Shown here: positions 33,682-46,400 of the stretch, one piece after another | Numbering within the stretch: position 1 is the stretch's first letter | Layout: each line of letters starts with the position of its first letter | Source of the DNA: Mytilus edulis | Taxonomy: Eukaryota > Mollusca > Bivalvia > Mytilida > Mytilidae | Length of the DNA: 64,000 bases | Assembly: GCF_963676685.1 (NCBI RefSeq) | Contig: NC_092347.1 | Span: 84,384,592-84,448,591, forward strand | Direction of reading: 5' to 3' | Translations under genes and position numbers: made by a program | Notes under the pieces: model-generated | Seen by the model: the letters and a program-made list of their open reading frames with translations, nothing else | What the model was told of the DNA's origin: nothing | Databases searched by the model: none

Positions 33682-34811
33682 GTCGAGCCTGCAACTTTTG
33701 TTGCAGAAAGCTCGACATAGGGATAGTGATCCGGCGGCGGCGGCGCTAGCTCACTTCTTAAAAGCTTTATATTTTAGAAGGTGGAAGACCTGGATGCTTC
33801 ATACTTTGTATATAGATGCTTCATGTTACGAAGTTTCCGTCAGTCACATGTCCAATGTCCTTGACCTCATCATGGTTCAGTGACCACTTGAAAAAAAGTT
33901 CAAATTTTTTGTAATGTTGAATTCTCTCTTATTATAAGTAATAGGATAACTATATTTGATATGTGCGTACCTTGCAAGGTCCTCATGTCTGTCAGACAGT
34001 TTTCACTTGACCTCGACCTCATTTCATGGATCAGTGAAAAAGGTTAAGTTTTGGTGGTCAAGTCCATATCTCAGATACTATAAGCAATAGGGCTATTATA
34101 TTTGGTGTATGGAAGGACTGTAAGTTGTACATGTCCAACTGGCAGGTGTCATCTGACCTTGACCTCATTTTCATGGTTCAGTGGTTATAGTTAATTTTTT
34201 GTGTTTTGGTCTGTTTTTTCCCATACTATATGCAATAGGTCTACTATATTTGTTGTATGGAATGATTGTAAAAAAAGAGGGACGAAAGATACCAAAGGGA
34301 CAGTCAAACTCATAAATCTTAGGTGTACATGTCTAACGGGCAAATTTCATGTGACCCTAACCTGATTTTCATGGTTCAGTGGTCAAAGTAAAGTTTTTGA
34401 GTTTTCGGCTTTTTAATTAATACTATATGCCATAGGTCAACTATATTTGGTGTATGGAGATATTTATGATCTTTATGTCAGTTGCGCAGGTTTTATTTGA
34501 CCGTGACCTCATTTTCACGGTTCATTGCACAGTGTTAAGTTTTTTTGTGTTTTGGTCTATTTTTCTTAAACTATAAGTAATAGGTCAATTATATATGGTG
34601 TATAGAAACATTGTTAGCTGTACATGTCGGACTGGTATGTTTCATCTGACCTTGACCTCATTTTCAAGGTTCATTGATCTTTGTTTAGTTATCTTGGTTA
34701 ATGTTAAGTTTATGTGACAATTGTACTAAAGTTTAGCTTTATACCTAGGACTATCAACATAATATCAATGATTAGTATAGAAGGCGAGACATTTCAGCGT
34801 GTGCACTCTGG
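33682..34811 (+). mobile_element. 1.1-kb insertion present in unit A only
   Basis: Unit B is uninterrupted at the matching site (near 40070), which defines the ends. Both junctions show TTTT, a possible target duplication in a T-run. The left end is a perfect hairpin (33681-33717: TGTCGAGC-CTGCAAC facing GTTGCAG-AAA-GCTCGACA). The interior holds five diverged repeats with 'tgaccttgacctcattttc' and 'ggtgtatggaa'. A smaller piece at 34267-34320 ('gacgaaagataccaaaggga') belongs to the repeat at the right end of the window. No coding frame. Confidence 0.82.
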
Positions 34812-37200
34812 TTTTCAATCCTATTGAGTAGAAAACATTGCAATCAGGATCTATTAATGAGTCAATGACCAATTACAAAAACGCATTGCAGACTGAAATG
34901 TTTTTAAATTTCAGGTGGTTGATGATTTTTTAAGCCCTCTATGACCGCTTTGCATTTACTGTTGATCAAGTTTTAACATTTTGACACATCGTTTCCACTG
35001 CTATAGGAGCCGGCTGGACGCAAGGGGAACATACATAGTTATCAAAGGTACCAGGTTTATATTTTAATACGCCAGACGCGCATTTCATCTATAAAAGACT
35101 CATCCGTGACGCTCAGATCTAAATAGTAGAAAGCAAACCAAGTATTAAGTTGAAGAGAACATCCATCCATTTCAAAAGGATTTTGTTTCTAATCTTTGAG
35201 ATTTTCACCTTAAAAAGTTACAGGAAAAAAAAAAATCTACAAACAGTTAAATGTGTAGGTTCTGTTAAAGCTAATTTAATAATATAAAGTAATAAAACCC
35301 TTGTTGACTAAGTAGGAAAATAATGTTTTTCTCACATTCTGTTTATGTGTATTGATGCAATTAATTTTACAGATTATTTTCCTCGCATTTTTTGTATCTT
35401 GTAGATCTGTTTCAAAATACAATTTGGATCAGATTTATGCAGTTTGTTATTATGTTTTGTAATTAAAAGTATTTATCAGTGTGACACAAACGTGAATATA
35501 ATTCAACTGCAACGACAAAATAAGATTTGCTAATACGTTGTTGTTGTTTTTTGCTTTGAGTCACAAGTAGAAATCTCATATAATCATTGGCTATCATTTT
35601 TCTGTTTTTTGTAGAAGACAGGTTTTTTTAGTTTATTTTATGAGAAACATCTAACTCTCTTTTGTTATTATCGTATACTTTTATTGCCGCAGTATAAACA
35701 ACATTTGACAAGCCCATGATCTGAAAATATAATTTTTCTGACGTTGATGTAAATTTATATTCTTGGTAACATACGAAAATTTTCTACAATATATACTTTC
35801 TCCATTTGACAGCCGTGGTAACGGTTTCTATAAAAGGCATTTGTTTTATAGCAACTGTTTATTTATTCTAAAATTCAGCCAAACAATGTTAAAAACAAAA
35901 CTATGTGTCTCATTGGCAATCATACCACATCTTCTTTTTTATATAAAGAAAGATAAATTAAGCTTAGAAGTAGTTGTGTGTTGAGTATGGATCAATTTTT
36001 ATCTAAAAATAATTAAATTTCTAAGACTTTATATGTGTGTTACTGGTTAAGGAATATAGTGACATACTTGTACAGACATTTATCATTATTCTATTGGTGA
36101 TTTGATATTATAACTTCATACTGAAGGTGTACCAGCATTGACATACACAGATGCATAATACAGATTATGTTATATATTAATACCTCATACTAAGTGGAGA
36201 ACCTTGTTTTAGATGATTAGATCAATATATCCGATTGAAATTTATTCTGTCGGACTCGTCTGCGTGAAAGAAAGGTACTGAAAGTACATGCACATTTCAA
36301 AAGACAACTGATCAAAATCTGCCACTGAAACTGATCTGTGCAGCAAAAATAAATAATACCATAAACTCCCGTCGACATAGGTACCAAGTGAAGAGAGATC
36401 TCAATGAATGTGTATTTGTGGTAATCTATTATCCAAGGAATCAAAATATTTCTTGTTCTGCCAAAACATTCCCCCTAATTTTAGAACAGTAGAATACCGT
36501 TGTATATTTTTTGTAAGAAGCTTAAACAATATTAATAGAAGACGACAAGCACTTAACACGAAGAAACACATTACAACCACCATTGAAAAAAGATGAGATG
36601 CAAAATTCAAATATCCAAGAAGTTGAATATTACTTTGAATAAAGTAGGAGATATATCACATTACAATAAAATTGGAAGATCTACATATGCAAACTCACAA
36701 TACCAACATGACTGTATGCAAACTTGAAAGCTTTAAATATTCTTTTAAACAGTTCAGCCAGGAAACTTACGTAATACAATCTTGAAAATCTACTGCACGA
36801 GTTATCTTTAGGTTTGTGTGATTGTCATATTATATATTAGAAAGCATACACATAAAATAAAGTGTCTAAGTATCAAAAATACCCTCAGGAAGGAACCATT
36901 TTGATAATTTCGGAAAAGGGACATACACTAAAAAGTACTAGTTAACTAAATCAAATATTAAGAAGCATACAACAGGATTTTTTTTGTAAAACATTACGCT
37001 TCATGCGTTTTCTCGGTAATGAATAATGTTCACTATTTACAATTTATCACTGGAAATTAATCTGCTGCTGACCTGGCGTGACATTTCATAATACGCATTA
37101 TAAATGACATTCGGAATCATAGTGTAAACAGACAATTAAGGGATAAAAGTCAAGCTTTACAAATAAAATTATTCAATATACATTACTATTTATCCAATAA
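34812..37200. other. non-coding part of unit A, right side
   Basis: No gene seen. It includes one copy of the 'agttatcaaaggtaccagg' repeat at 35036-35165 and a 'cataccacatcttctt' tail at 35905-35940. Short open frames at 36217-36610 occur on both strands and recur with changes in unit B (42222-42619); none has a recognisable motif. Confidence 0.55.
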
Positions 37201-37639
37201 ACAACTTCAAATAACACAAGCAGAACAACAAATTTTTAAAACGTATTTATGTTTCCTTGGAGCAAGCAATCTTTTCAAGGTCTCAATCAATGATGCATCT
37301 TGTTTCCGGCTTTTTACGAAATCTCTCAAGGTTTTCTCCCTGCTTTTAACATCTTCAATGTAAGAACTGTGTTGATGTCTAGACTCTAGACAAATGGGAA
37401 ATAAACAAAACACAATGTGATTCACCTGCCTGTTTGAGGGAATGTAAGCTGTGACATCAATTGAGCCTGTCAATTTGGATAGCCTTAGTCCTTTTAAGAC
37501 TTTGTAAACGTCTGTTTTATGAATAGTGAAAGTGTATTTAATAGGACGTGAGTTAATAACGAAGTGAGGTAACGCACTGGTGTCTTCTTGGTGTACACTG
37601 ACTGTACAATTATTGGTTAAGTATATAACTGCTTAGTAT

Positions 37640-38080
37640 TTATGTTTCTTTGGAGGTTGCAATCTTTTCAAGGTCTCAATCTATGATGCATATTGTTTCC
37701 GGCTTTTTGCAAAATCTCAAGTTTTTCTCCCTGCTTACAACATCTTCAATGTAATAACTGTGTTGATGTCTAGACTCCTGTATTTGTGCTATAGGAGTTT
37801 TGTATCTCTTCTTGTCACATGTTTCACCACAGTTTTTGGCCAGGCTTGAAGCTCTCTTCTCTTTGTTACTGCATGGTGTCTTAGATCTGAGTTCATCCAC
37901 GGAGGAGAGTGTTTTGTTAATGTGTTCTTGTTGGTACGTGTAGGATGGTGGCATCTAAAATCAATTCTTTTACGTTGGCCTAAAGGCTGTTAACATCGTC
38001 GAATTCTGTGTTCTTGTGTTTTTCTAAAAGGCTTTAATTTTTCATTGTTATGTTGGATGTTTTCCAAAGGTCATTGTACT
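37640..38080 (-). pseudogene. LINE ORF2 linker fragment in unit B
   Basis: Minus-strand homologue of 31221-31540, with CGETCDKKRYKTPIAQIQES readable and a frame break near 37715. It is slightly longer than the A copy at its 5' side. Decayed, with no intact domain. Confidence 0.55.
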
Positions 38081-40320
38081 TTTTTTTTTGCTGCTTTGCT
38101 CTTTGTCATCCTTGTAAGAAATATCCAATGCTGCCTTTCGGAGAAAAATTTAAAGATTAAACTTGATGGCTAGTGCATGTGCTACCAACATATCACTTAA
38201 TCCAAACATTTACCAAGATGCACATGGCACAATTTACCAAAAATGTTGAAAGGATCGATGGCCGTATCGATATAAACATTCAACCATTTAGAACTTTGAG
38301 GTTTCGGGAGTTAAGATGAGAAGCCATATCGGTAACACGATGGATGCTTATTTTGTTATTATTTCTCTTATTCATAATTGCAATTAAAGAGGAGTCAATG
38401 TACATGAATATAATTCTATTTTTTTAATCATTCTGATATCTATTCTTCAATAATTCCTGTATCCCAACCTTAAAACGTCATTAAAAACGACAATACAATT
38501 AGTTTGATCCACACATCATCAACTATATTATGAAGTATTTCCCTGTCTAAATTAGGTGCAAGTGACCTAACATTAAGGATCTAGACTTGTGTATTGTCCT
38601 TCCTCTTATATACAGCCAGATTAAGGTGTTTCCCTATATGATTTAATGTTCGCGCCATTGTTCCTCTGATATAAAATTGTTACTTCATATATTAGAATCG
38701 TGTGATTTCCTAAACTCACAACACAGTTTGCACACTTCTTATGATATCTTTATGATCATGTAAATATCAGATGTCTATGAAAGCTTCATTCACACGCACT
38801 GCAATTTGACTCAGAAGTTTTTTTCCCAGTCTGTAGATTCCGAGAACTTGATATATTAATAGATATCATTTATCAAATGTGTTATACCAACTCTGACAAA
38901 ACTTTTTCACAGTGACTTTGGAGGTAATAATCATTAAAAGAACATCCTTTTATGGTCAAATGTTTCATTACATAGACTACCAATGTTAAGTTATAGAATG
39001 AAATTTCAGGATTTATCATATATACGAATACCCGCAATCAACCCCGTGAGACCTAATACATGTCAAATAAAACTTTATGAATATTGTAGAGTAAAAAGTT
39101 TAATGTCTCCAACTTATGCAAAAAAGAAGATGTGGTATGATTGCCAATGAGACAACTGTCCACAAAAGACCAAAACAACTATAGGTCACTGTACGGCCTT
39201 TAACAATGAGAAGAGATTATTATTAAATACACTCATACTTATTTATTTTTCTACAATCACATATATCAAATGTATGGAGAGCTTGAAACACCATGCAATA
39301 GAAGTGAGGAGGATAAAACTTACTAACTTCCGGAGCACCTGAAATCACCCCTAGGTTTTATTGGAATTCGTGTTGCTTATTCTTTAGTTTTCTATGTTGT
39401 GTCTTGTGTTCTATTATTTGTCTGTTTGTCGTTTTCTTTTTTAATCATGGCGTTGTCAGATTATTTTTTAACTATGAATTTGACTGTCCCTCTAGTATTT
39501 TTCGCCCCTCTTTTACTACTTGATGGAGCAGTTATGCTTTTCTTTGGTCATCAGGTTTTAATCCCACTAGAATTCACTGTTTTTCTATGGAGATGTAATA
39601 GAAACGTGTGTTGTTGCCAATCAGTTCGAGGCAGATATGAAAAGTAATGAATTACATTTAATAAAAATAGCAACATTCAAGGAGTACTTTACAATAACCA
39701 GTATCGGATCCAGTCACAAAGTATAAACCCTGATTTTCATTAGATTATTAAGCATATCTGACCTCAGCTGTTCATTATTTATGTACGTCTATAGAAACAG
39801 ATTTGATGTTTTCAATAACAGTCAGTAACTGACCATAAATTAAGGTGACCTTCAAGCCGTGTTATAACCAAATTTAATTAGGGAATGTCCTTGATGAATA
39901 TGTTGAGACGTGAACAGAAGTATGATTTCTACAGATTACATATATCACAAACAAATAAATAAGCATTTTATATCAAAACGAAAGTATTTTTATGGAGTCT
40001 CGACAGAATAAAAGATTTTGAAATAGTTTTTTTCTAATTATTAGTTTGTTATTACAAAAAAGATTATTTTTTAAAATCCTATTGAGTAGAAAACATTGCA
40101 ATCAGGATCTATTAATGAGTCAATGACCAATTAAAAAAAAACGCATTGCAGACTGAAATGTTTTTAAATTTCAGGTGGTTGATGATTTTTTATGCCCTCT
40201 ACGACCGCTTTGTATTTACTGTTGATCAAGTTTTAACATTGTGACACATCGTTCCCACTGCCATAGGAGCCGACTGGACACAAGGGGACCATACATAGTT
40301 ATCAAAGGTACCAGGTTTAT

Positions 40321-41079
40321 TATAGGATTAAACACATTTTTTCTAGAGGTTATTGATGTGTAAACCGGGGTGATTAACTCACAAACTGAATAAAAGTCCT
40401 TCGTTGAGTTTGTGAGTAAGAACCCCGGTTTACACATCAATAACCTCTAGAAAAAATGTGTTTAATCCTTATAATTCTTCAGCCAAACATTTGTGATATT
40501 TAATAAACATTTTTTTTATGGCTACTAAATATATTTACCATGAAAAGCACAATGGCAAGTCGTAACTAAGGAGTACGCCGCCATCTTGACTTTCTAAAAA
40601 CCATAAATGTCCGATAAATACAATGGAATCGTAAATGAAATAGAACCTACCTTAAAAACTTCATTTTAATTAAATGTTATCCGAATGTGAAGCGTACACG
40701 TAACGAAATAATCTTTCCATTAAAAATTTCTATTCGTATGACGTCGTGTTTTGCCATGACGTAAATTCGCCAAATCCTTCATGAAATTTCGCGGAATTTT
40801 ATTTAATTTTATTTTTATACATTTTCGAAGGTTTAGGGCATGAAATTTATTTCTTTGTTTGTTATATATGCACTAGAATAGTCACAACTGTTATGCAATT
40901 GTTTTTGAATCTCAATTTGCTGAAAATCCCGGGATCACTGCAAGCTTGTGTATCGCGCATGAATAAATTACAAAAGTAGTTTCGGAAACATGGTTTATCG
41001 AAGTGTAAACTTAGAGAAAAATTATAATTGACCAATCCAATTCAAGTATTTATAGATATGCAAATCATATAAGTATTAT
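40321..41079. mobile_element. 759-bp insertion present in unit B only
   Basis: Unit A is uninterrupted at this place (35064-35070, 'caggtttatattttaat'). The insertion is flanked by TTAT at 40317-40320 and 41076-41079. It starts with a very long hairpin (see the next entry). The rest is AT-rich with no coding frame, and I see no inverse of the left end at the right end. The family is unknown to me. Confidence 0.8.
40324..40469. repeat. perfect 48-bp inverted repeat (hairpin) with 50-bp loop
   Basis: The arms 40324-40371 and 40422-40469 are exact inverse complements (start 'aggattaaacacatttttt'). Inside the loop a second stem pairs 'actcacaaact' with 'agtttgtgagt'. A DNA hairpin of this length and perfection is either under selection, recently formed, or maintained by replication. 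Confidence 0.9.
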
Positions 41080-43469
41080 ATTTTAATACGCCAGACAAGC
41101 ATTTCATCTATAAAAGACTCATCCGTGACGCTCAGATCTAAATAGTAGAAAGCAAAACAAGTATTAAGTTGAAGAGAGCATCCATCCATTTTCAAAAGAA
41201 TTTTGTTTCTAATCTTTGAGATTTTCAGCTTAAAAAGTTACAGGAAAAAAATTCTACAAACAGTTAAACGTTTAGGTTCTGTTATAGCTTATTTAACAAA
41301 ATAAAGTAATAAAACCCTTGTTGACTAAGTAGGAATATAATGTTTTTCTCACATTCTGTTTATGTGTATTGATGCAATTAATTTTACAGATTATTTTCCT
41401 CGCATTTTTTGTATCTTGTAGATCTGTTTCAAAATACAATTTGGATCAGATTTATACCGCGTTTGTTATTATGTTTTGTAATTAAAAGTATTTATCAGTG
41501 TGACACAAACGTGCATATAATTCAACTGCAACGACAAAATAAAATTTGCTAATACATTGTTGTTGGTTTTTTTTTGCTTTGAGTCACAAGTAGAAATCTT
41601 ATATAATCATTGGCTATCATTTTATGTTTTTTGCAGAAAACAGGTTTTTGAGTTTATTTTATGAGAAACATCTAAGTTAAAAAGTCTCTTTTGTTATTAT
41701 CGTAGACTTTTATTGCCGCAGTATAAACAACATTTGACAAGCCCATGATCTGAATATATAATTTTTCTGACGTTGATGTAAATTTATATTCTTGGTTACA
41801 TACGAGAATTTTCTACAATATATACTTTCTCCGTTTGACAGCCGTGGTAACGGTTTCTATAAAAGGCATTTTTTTTATAGCGACAGTTTATTTATTCTAA
41901 AATTCAGCCAAACAATGTTAGAAACAAAACTATGTGTCTCATTGGCAATCATACCACAACTTTTTTTTTTTATATAAAGAAAGATAAATTAAGCTTAGAA
42001 GTAGTTGTGTGTTGAGTATGGATCAATTTTTATCTAAAAAATAAATAAATTTCTAAGACTTTATATGTGTGATACTGGTTAAGGAATATAGTGACATACT
42101 TGTACAGACATTTATCATTATTCTATTGGTGATTTGATATTATAACTTCATACTGAAGGTGTACCAGCATTGACATACACAGATGCATAATACAGATTAT
42201 GTTATATATTAATACCTCATACTAAGTGGAGAATCTTGTTTTAGATGATAAGATCAATATATCCGATTGAAATTTATTCTGTCGGACTCGTCTGCGTGAA
42301 AGAAAGGTACTGAAAGTAAATGCACATTTCAAAAGACAACTGATCAAATTCTGCCACTGAAACTGATCTGTGCAGCAAAAATAAATAATACCATAAACTC
42401 CCGTCGACATAGGTACCAGTTGAAGAGAGATTGTGTATTTGTGGTAATCTATTATCCAAGGAATCACAATATTTCTTGTTCTGCCAAAACATTCCCCTTA
42501 AATTTAGAACAGTAGAATACCTTTGTATATTTTTTGTAAGAAGCTTAAACAATATTAATAGAAGGCGACAAGCACTTAACACGAAGAAACACATTACAAC
42601 CACCATTGAAAAAAGATGAGATGCAAAATTCGAATATCCAAGATGTTGAATATGACTTTGAATAAAGTAGGAGATATATCACATTACAATAAAATTGGAA
42701 GATCTACATATGCAAACTCACAATACCAACATGACTGTATTCAAACTTGAAAGCTTTAAATATTCTTTTAAAGATAACAGTTCAGCCATGAAATTTACGT
42801 AATACAATCTTGAAAATCTACTGCACGAGTTATCTTTAGGTTTGTGTGATTGTAATATTATATATTAGAAAGCATACACAGAAAAATAAAGTGTCTAAGA
42901 ATCAAAAATACCCTCAGGCGGGAAACATTATAATAATTTCGGAAAAGGGACATACACTAAAAAGTACTAGTTAACTAAATCAAATATTAAGAAGCATACA
43001 ACAGGATTTTTTTGTAAAACATTACGCTTCATGCGTTTTCTCTGTAATAAATAATGTTCACTATTTACAATTTATCACTGGAAATTAATCTGCTGCTGAC
43101 CTGGCGTGACATTTCATAATACGCATTATAAATGACATTCGGAATCATAGTGTAAACAGACAATTAAGGGATAAAAGTCAAGCTTTACAAATAAAATTAT
43201 TCAATATACATTACTATTTATCCAATAAACAACTTCAAATAACACAAGCAGAACAACAAATTTGTACAACGTATTTATGTTTCCTTGGAGGAAGCAATCT
43301 TTTCAAGGTCTCAATCAATGATGCATCTTGTTTCCGGCTTTTTACGAAATCTCTCAAGGTTTTCTCTTTGCTTTCAACATCTTCAATGTAAGATCTGTGT
43401 TGATGTCTAGACTCTAGACAAATGGGAAATAAACAAAACACAATGTGATTCACCTGCTTGTTTGAGGGA

Positions 43470-46400
43470 TAATACCCATCGTATAGTAGTTACAGTTACT
43501 AAAAGTTAAAGACAAACGACACATTATACCCATCGTATAGTAGTTACAGTTACTAAAAATTAAAGGCAAACGACACATAATACCCATCGTATAGTAGTTA
43601 CAGTTACTAAAAATTAAAAACAAACGACACATAATACCCATCGTATAGTAGTTACAGTTATTAAAAATTAAAGCAAACGACACATAATACCCATCGTATA
43701 GTAGTTGTAGTTACTAAAAATTAAAGCAAACGACACATAATACCCATCGTATAGTAGTTGTAGTTACTAAAAATTAAAGCAAACGACACATAATACCCAT
43801 CGTATAGTAGTTACAGTTACTAAAAATTAAAGACAAACGACACATAATACCCATCGTATAGTAGTTACAGTTACTAAAAATTAAAGACAAACGACACATA
43901 ATACCCATCGTATAATAGTTACAGTTACTAAAAATTAAAGACAAACTACACATTATACCCATCGTATAGTAGTTACAGTTACTAAACATTAAAGACAAAC
44001 GACACATAATACCCATCGTATAGTAGTTACAGTTACTAAAAATTAAAGACAAACTACACATTATACCCATCGTATAGTAGTTACAGTTACTAAAAATTAA
44101 AGACAAACGACACATTATACCCATCGTATAGTAGTTACAGTTACTAAAAATTAAAGACAAACGACACATAATACCCATCGTATAGTAGTTACAGTTTATA
44201 AAAATTAAAGACAAACGACACATAATACCCATCGTATAGTAGTTACAGTTACTAGAAATTTAAGACAAACGACACATTATACCCATCATATAGTAGTTAC
44301 AGTTACTAAAAATTAAAGACAAACGACACATAAAACCCATCGTATAGTAGTTACAGTTACTAAAAATTAAAGACAAACTACACATTATACCCATCGTATA
44401 GTAGTTACAGTTACTAAACATTAAAGACAAACGACACATAATACCCATCGTATAGTAGTTACAGTTACTAAAAATTAAAGACAAACTACACATTATACCC
44501 ATCGTATAGTAGTTACAGTTACTAAAAATTAAAGACAAACGACACATTATACCCATCGTATAGTAGTTACAGTAACTTAAAATTAAAGACAAACGACACA
44601 TAATACCCATCGTATAGTAGTTGCAGTTTATAAAAATTAAAGACAAACGACACATAATATCCATCGTATAGTAGTTACAGTTTATAAAAATTAAAGACAA
44701 ACGACACATAATACCCATCGTATAGTAGTTACAGTTAGTTACTAAAAATTAAAGCAAACGACACATAATACCCATCGTATAGTAGTTACAGTTACTAAAA
44801 ATTAAAGACAAACTACACATTATACCCATCGTATAGTAGTTACAGTTACTAAAAATTAAAGACAAACGACACATTATACCCATCGTATAGTAGTTACAGT
44901 TACTAAAAATTAAAGACAAACGACACATAATACCCATCGTATAGTAGTTACAGTTTATAAAAATTAAAGACAAACGACACATAATACCCATCGTATAGTA
45001 GTTACAGTTACTAAAAATTAAAGACAAACGACACATAATACCCATCGTATAGTAGTTACAGTTACTAAAAATTAAAGACAAACTACACATTATACCCATC
45101 GTATAGTAGTTACAGTTACTAAACATTAAAGACAAACGACACATAATACCCATCGTATAGTAGTTACAGTTACTAAAAATTAAAGACAAACTACACATTA
45201 TACCCATCGTATAGTAGTTACAGTTACTAAAAATTAAAGACAAACGACACATTATACCCATCGTATAGTAGTTACAGTTACTAAAAATTAAAGACAAACG
45301 ACACATAATACCCATCGTATAGTAGTTGCAGTTTATAAAAATTAAAGACAAACGACACATAATACCCATCGTATAGTAGTTACAGTTTATAAAAATTAAA
45401 GACAAACGACACATAATACCCATCGTATAGTAGTTACAGTTAGTTACTAAAAATTAAAGAAAACGACACATAATACCCATCGTATAGTAGTTACAGTTAC
45501 TAAAAATTAAAGACAAACGACACATTATACCCATCGTATAGTAGTTACAGTTACTAAAAATTAAAGACAAACGACACATTATACCCATCGTATAGTAGTT
45601 ACAGTTACTAAAAATTAAAGACAAACGACACATAATACCCATCGTATAGTAGTTACAGTTAGTTACTAAAAATTAAAGCAAACGACACATAATACCCATC
45701 GTATAGTAGTTACAGTTACTAAAAATTAAAGACAAACCACACATAATACCCATCGTATAGTAGTTACAGTTACTAAAAATTAAAGACAAACTACACATTA
45801 TACCCATCGTATAGTAGTTACAGTTACTAAAAATTAAAGACAAACGACACATTATACCCATCGTATAGTAGTTACAGTTAGTTACTAAAAATTAAAGCAA
45901 ACGACACATAATACCCAACGTATAGTAGTTACAGTTACTAAAAATTAAAGACAAACTACACATTATACCCATCGTATAGTAGTTACAGTTAGTTACTAAA
46001 AATTAAAGCAAACGACACATAATACCCATCATATAGTAGTTGCAGTTACTAAACATTAAAGACAAACGACACATAATACCCATCGTATAGTAGTTACAGT
46101 TACTAAAAATTAAAGACAAACGACACATTATACCCATCGTGTAGTAGTTACAGTGACTAAAAATTAAAGACAAACGACACATAATACCCATCGTATAGTA
46201 GTTACAGTTACTAAAAATTAAAGACAAACGACACATTATACCCATCGTATAGTAGTTACAGTTACTAAAAATTAAAGACAAACGACACATAATACCCATC
46301 GTATAGTAGTTACAGTTAGTTACTAAAAATTAAAGCAAACGACACATAATACCCATCGTATAGTAGTTACAGTTACTAAAAATTAAAGACAAACGACACA

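Larger units (their letters stand above)
30977..37389. repeat. tandem segmental duplication, unit A (6.4 kb)
   Basis: Collinear with 37390-43417 over its whole length, with scattered substitutions and small indels; in the stretch 36661-36930 versus 42681-42955 I count about a dozen differences. Both units begin at 'acaaatgggaaata' and end in a LINE linker fragment cut at 'gtctagactct'. Unit A alone carries the insertion at 33682-34811 and an expanded 19-bp repeat. No host gene was seen in it. Confidence 0.9.
37390..43417. repeat. tandem segmental duplication, unit B (6.0 kb)
   Basis: Partner of unit A. It retains about 150 bp of LINE sequence near 37900-38070 that A has lost and alone carries the insertion at 40321-41079. 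A third unit starts at 43418 but is cut after 53 bp by the satellite at 43470. Confidence 0.9.

Noticed and set aside
36217-36610. Overlapping open frames on both strands (also 42222-42619)
   Set aside because: No known motif; both strands are open and the duplicate copy has different frame ends, so there is no sign of selection on a protein.
39399-39647. Small hydrophobic protein in unit B
   Set aside because: It lies in a dispersed repeat that recurs with frame changes at 32990-33260 and 63645-64000.
40216-40440. 74-residue frame near the hairpin
   Set aside because: It reads through one arm of the perfect palindrome and the insertion boundary, so it has no independent support.
44749-45423. 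224-residue repetitive protein on the minus strand
   Set aside because: It is the satellite's single open frame. Frame breaks by 53-bp monomers are frequent, there is no non-repetitive domain, and substitutions do not look synonymous-biased.
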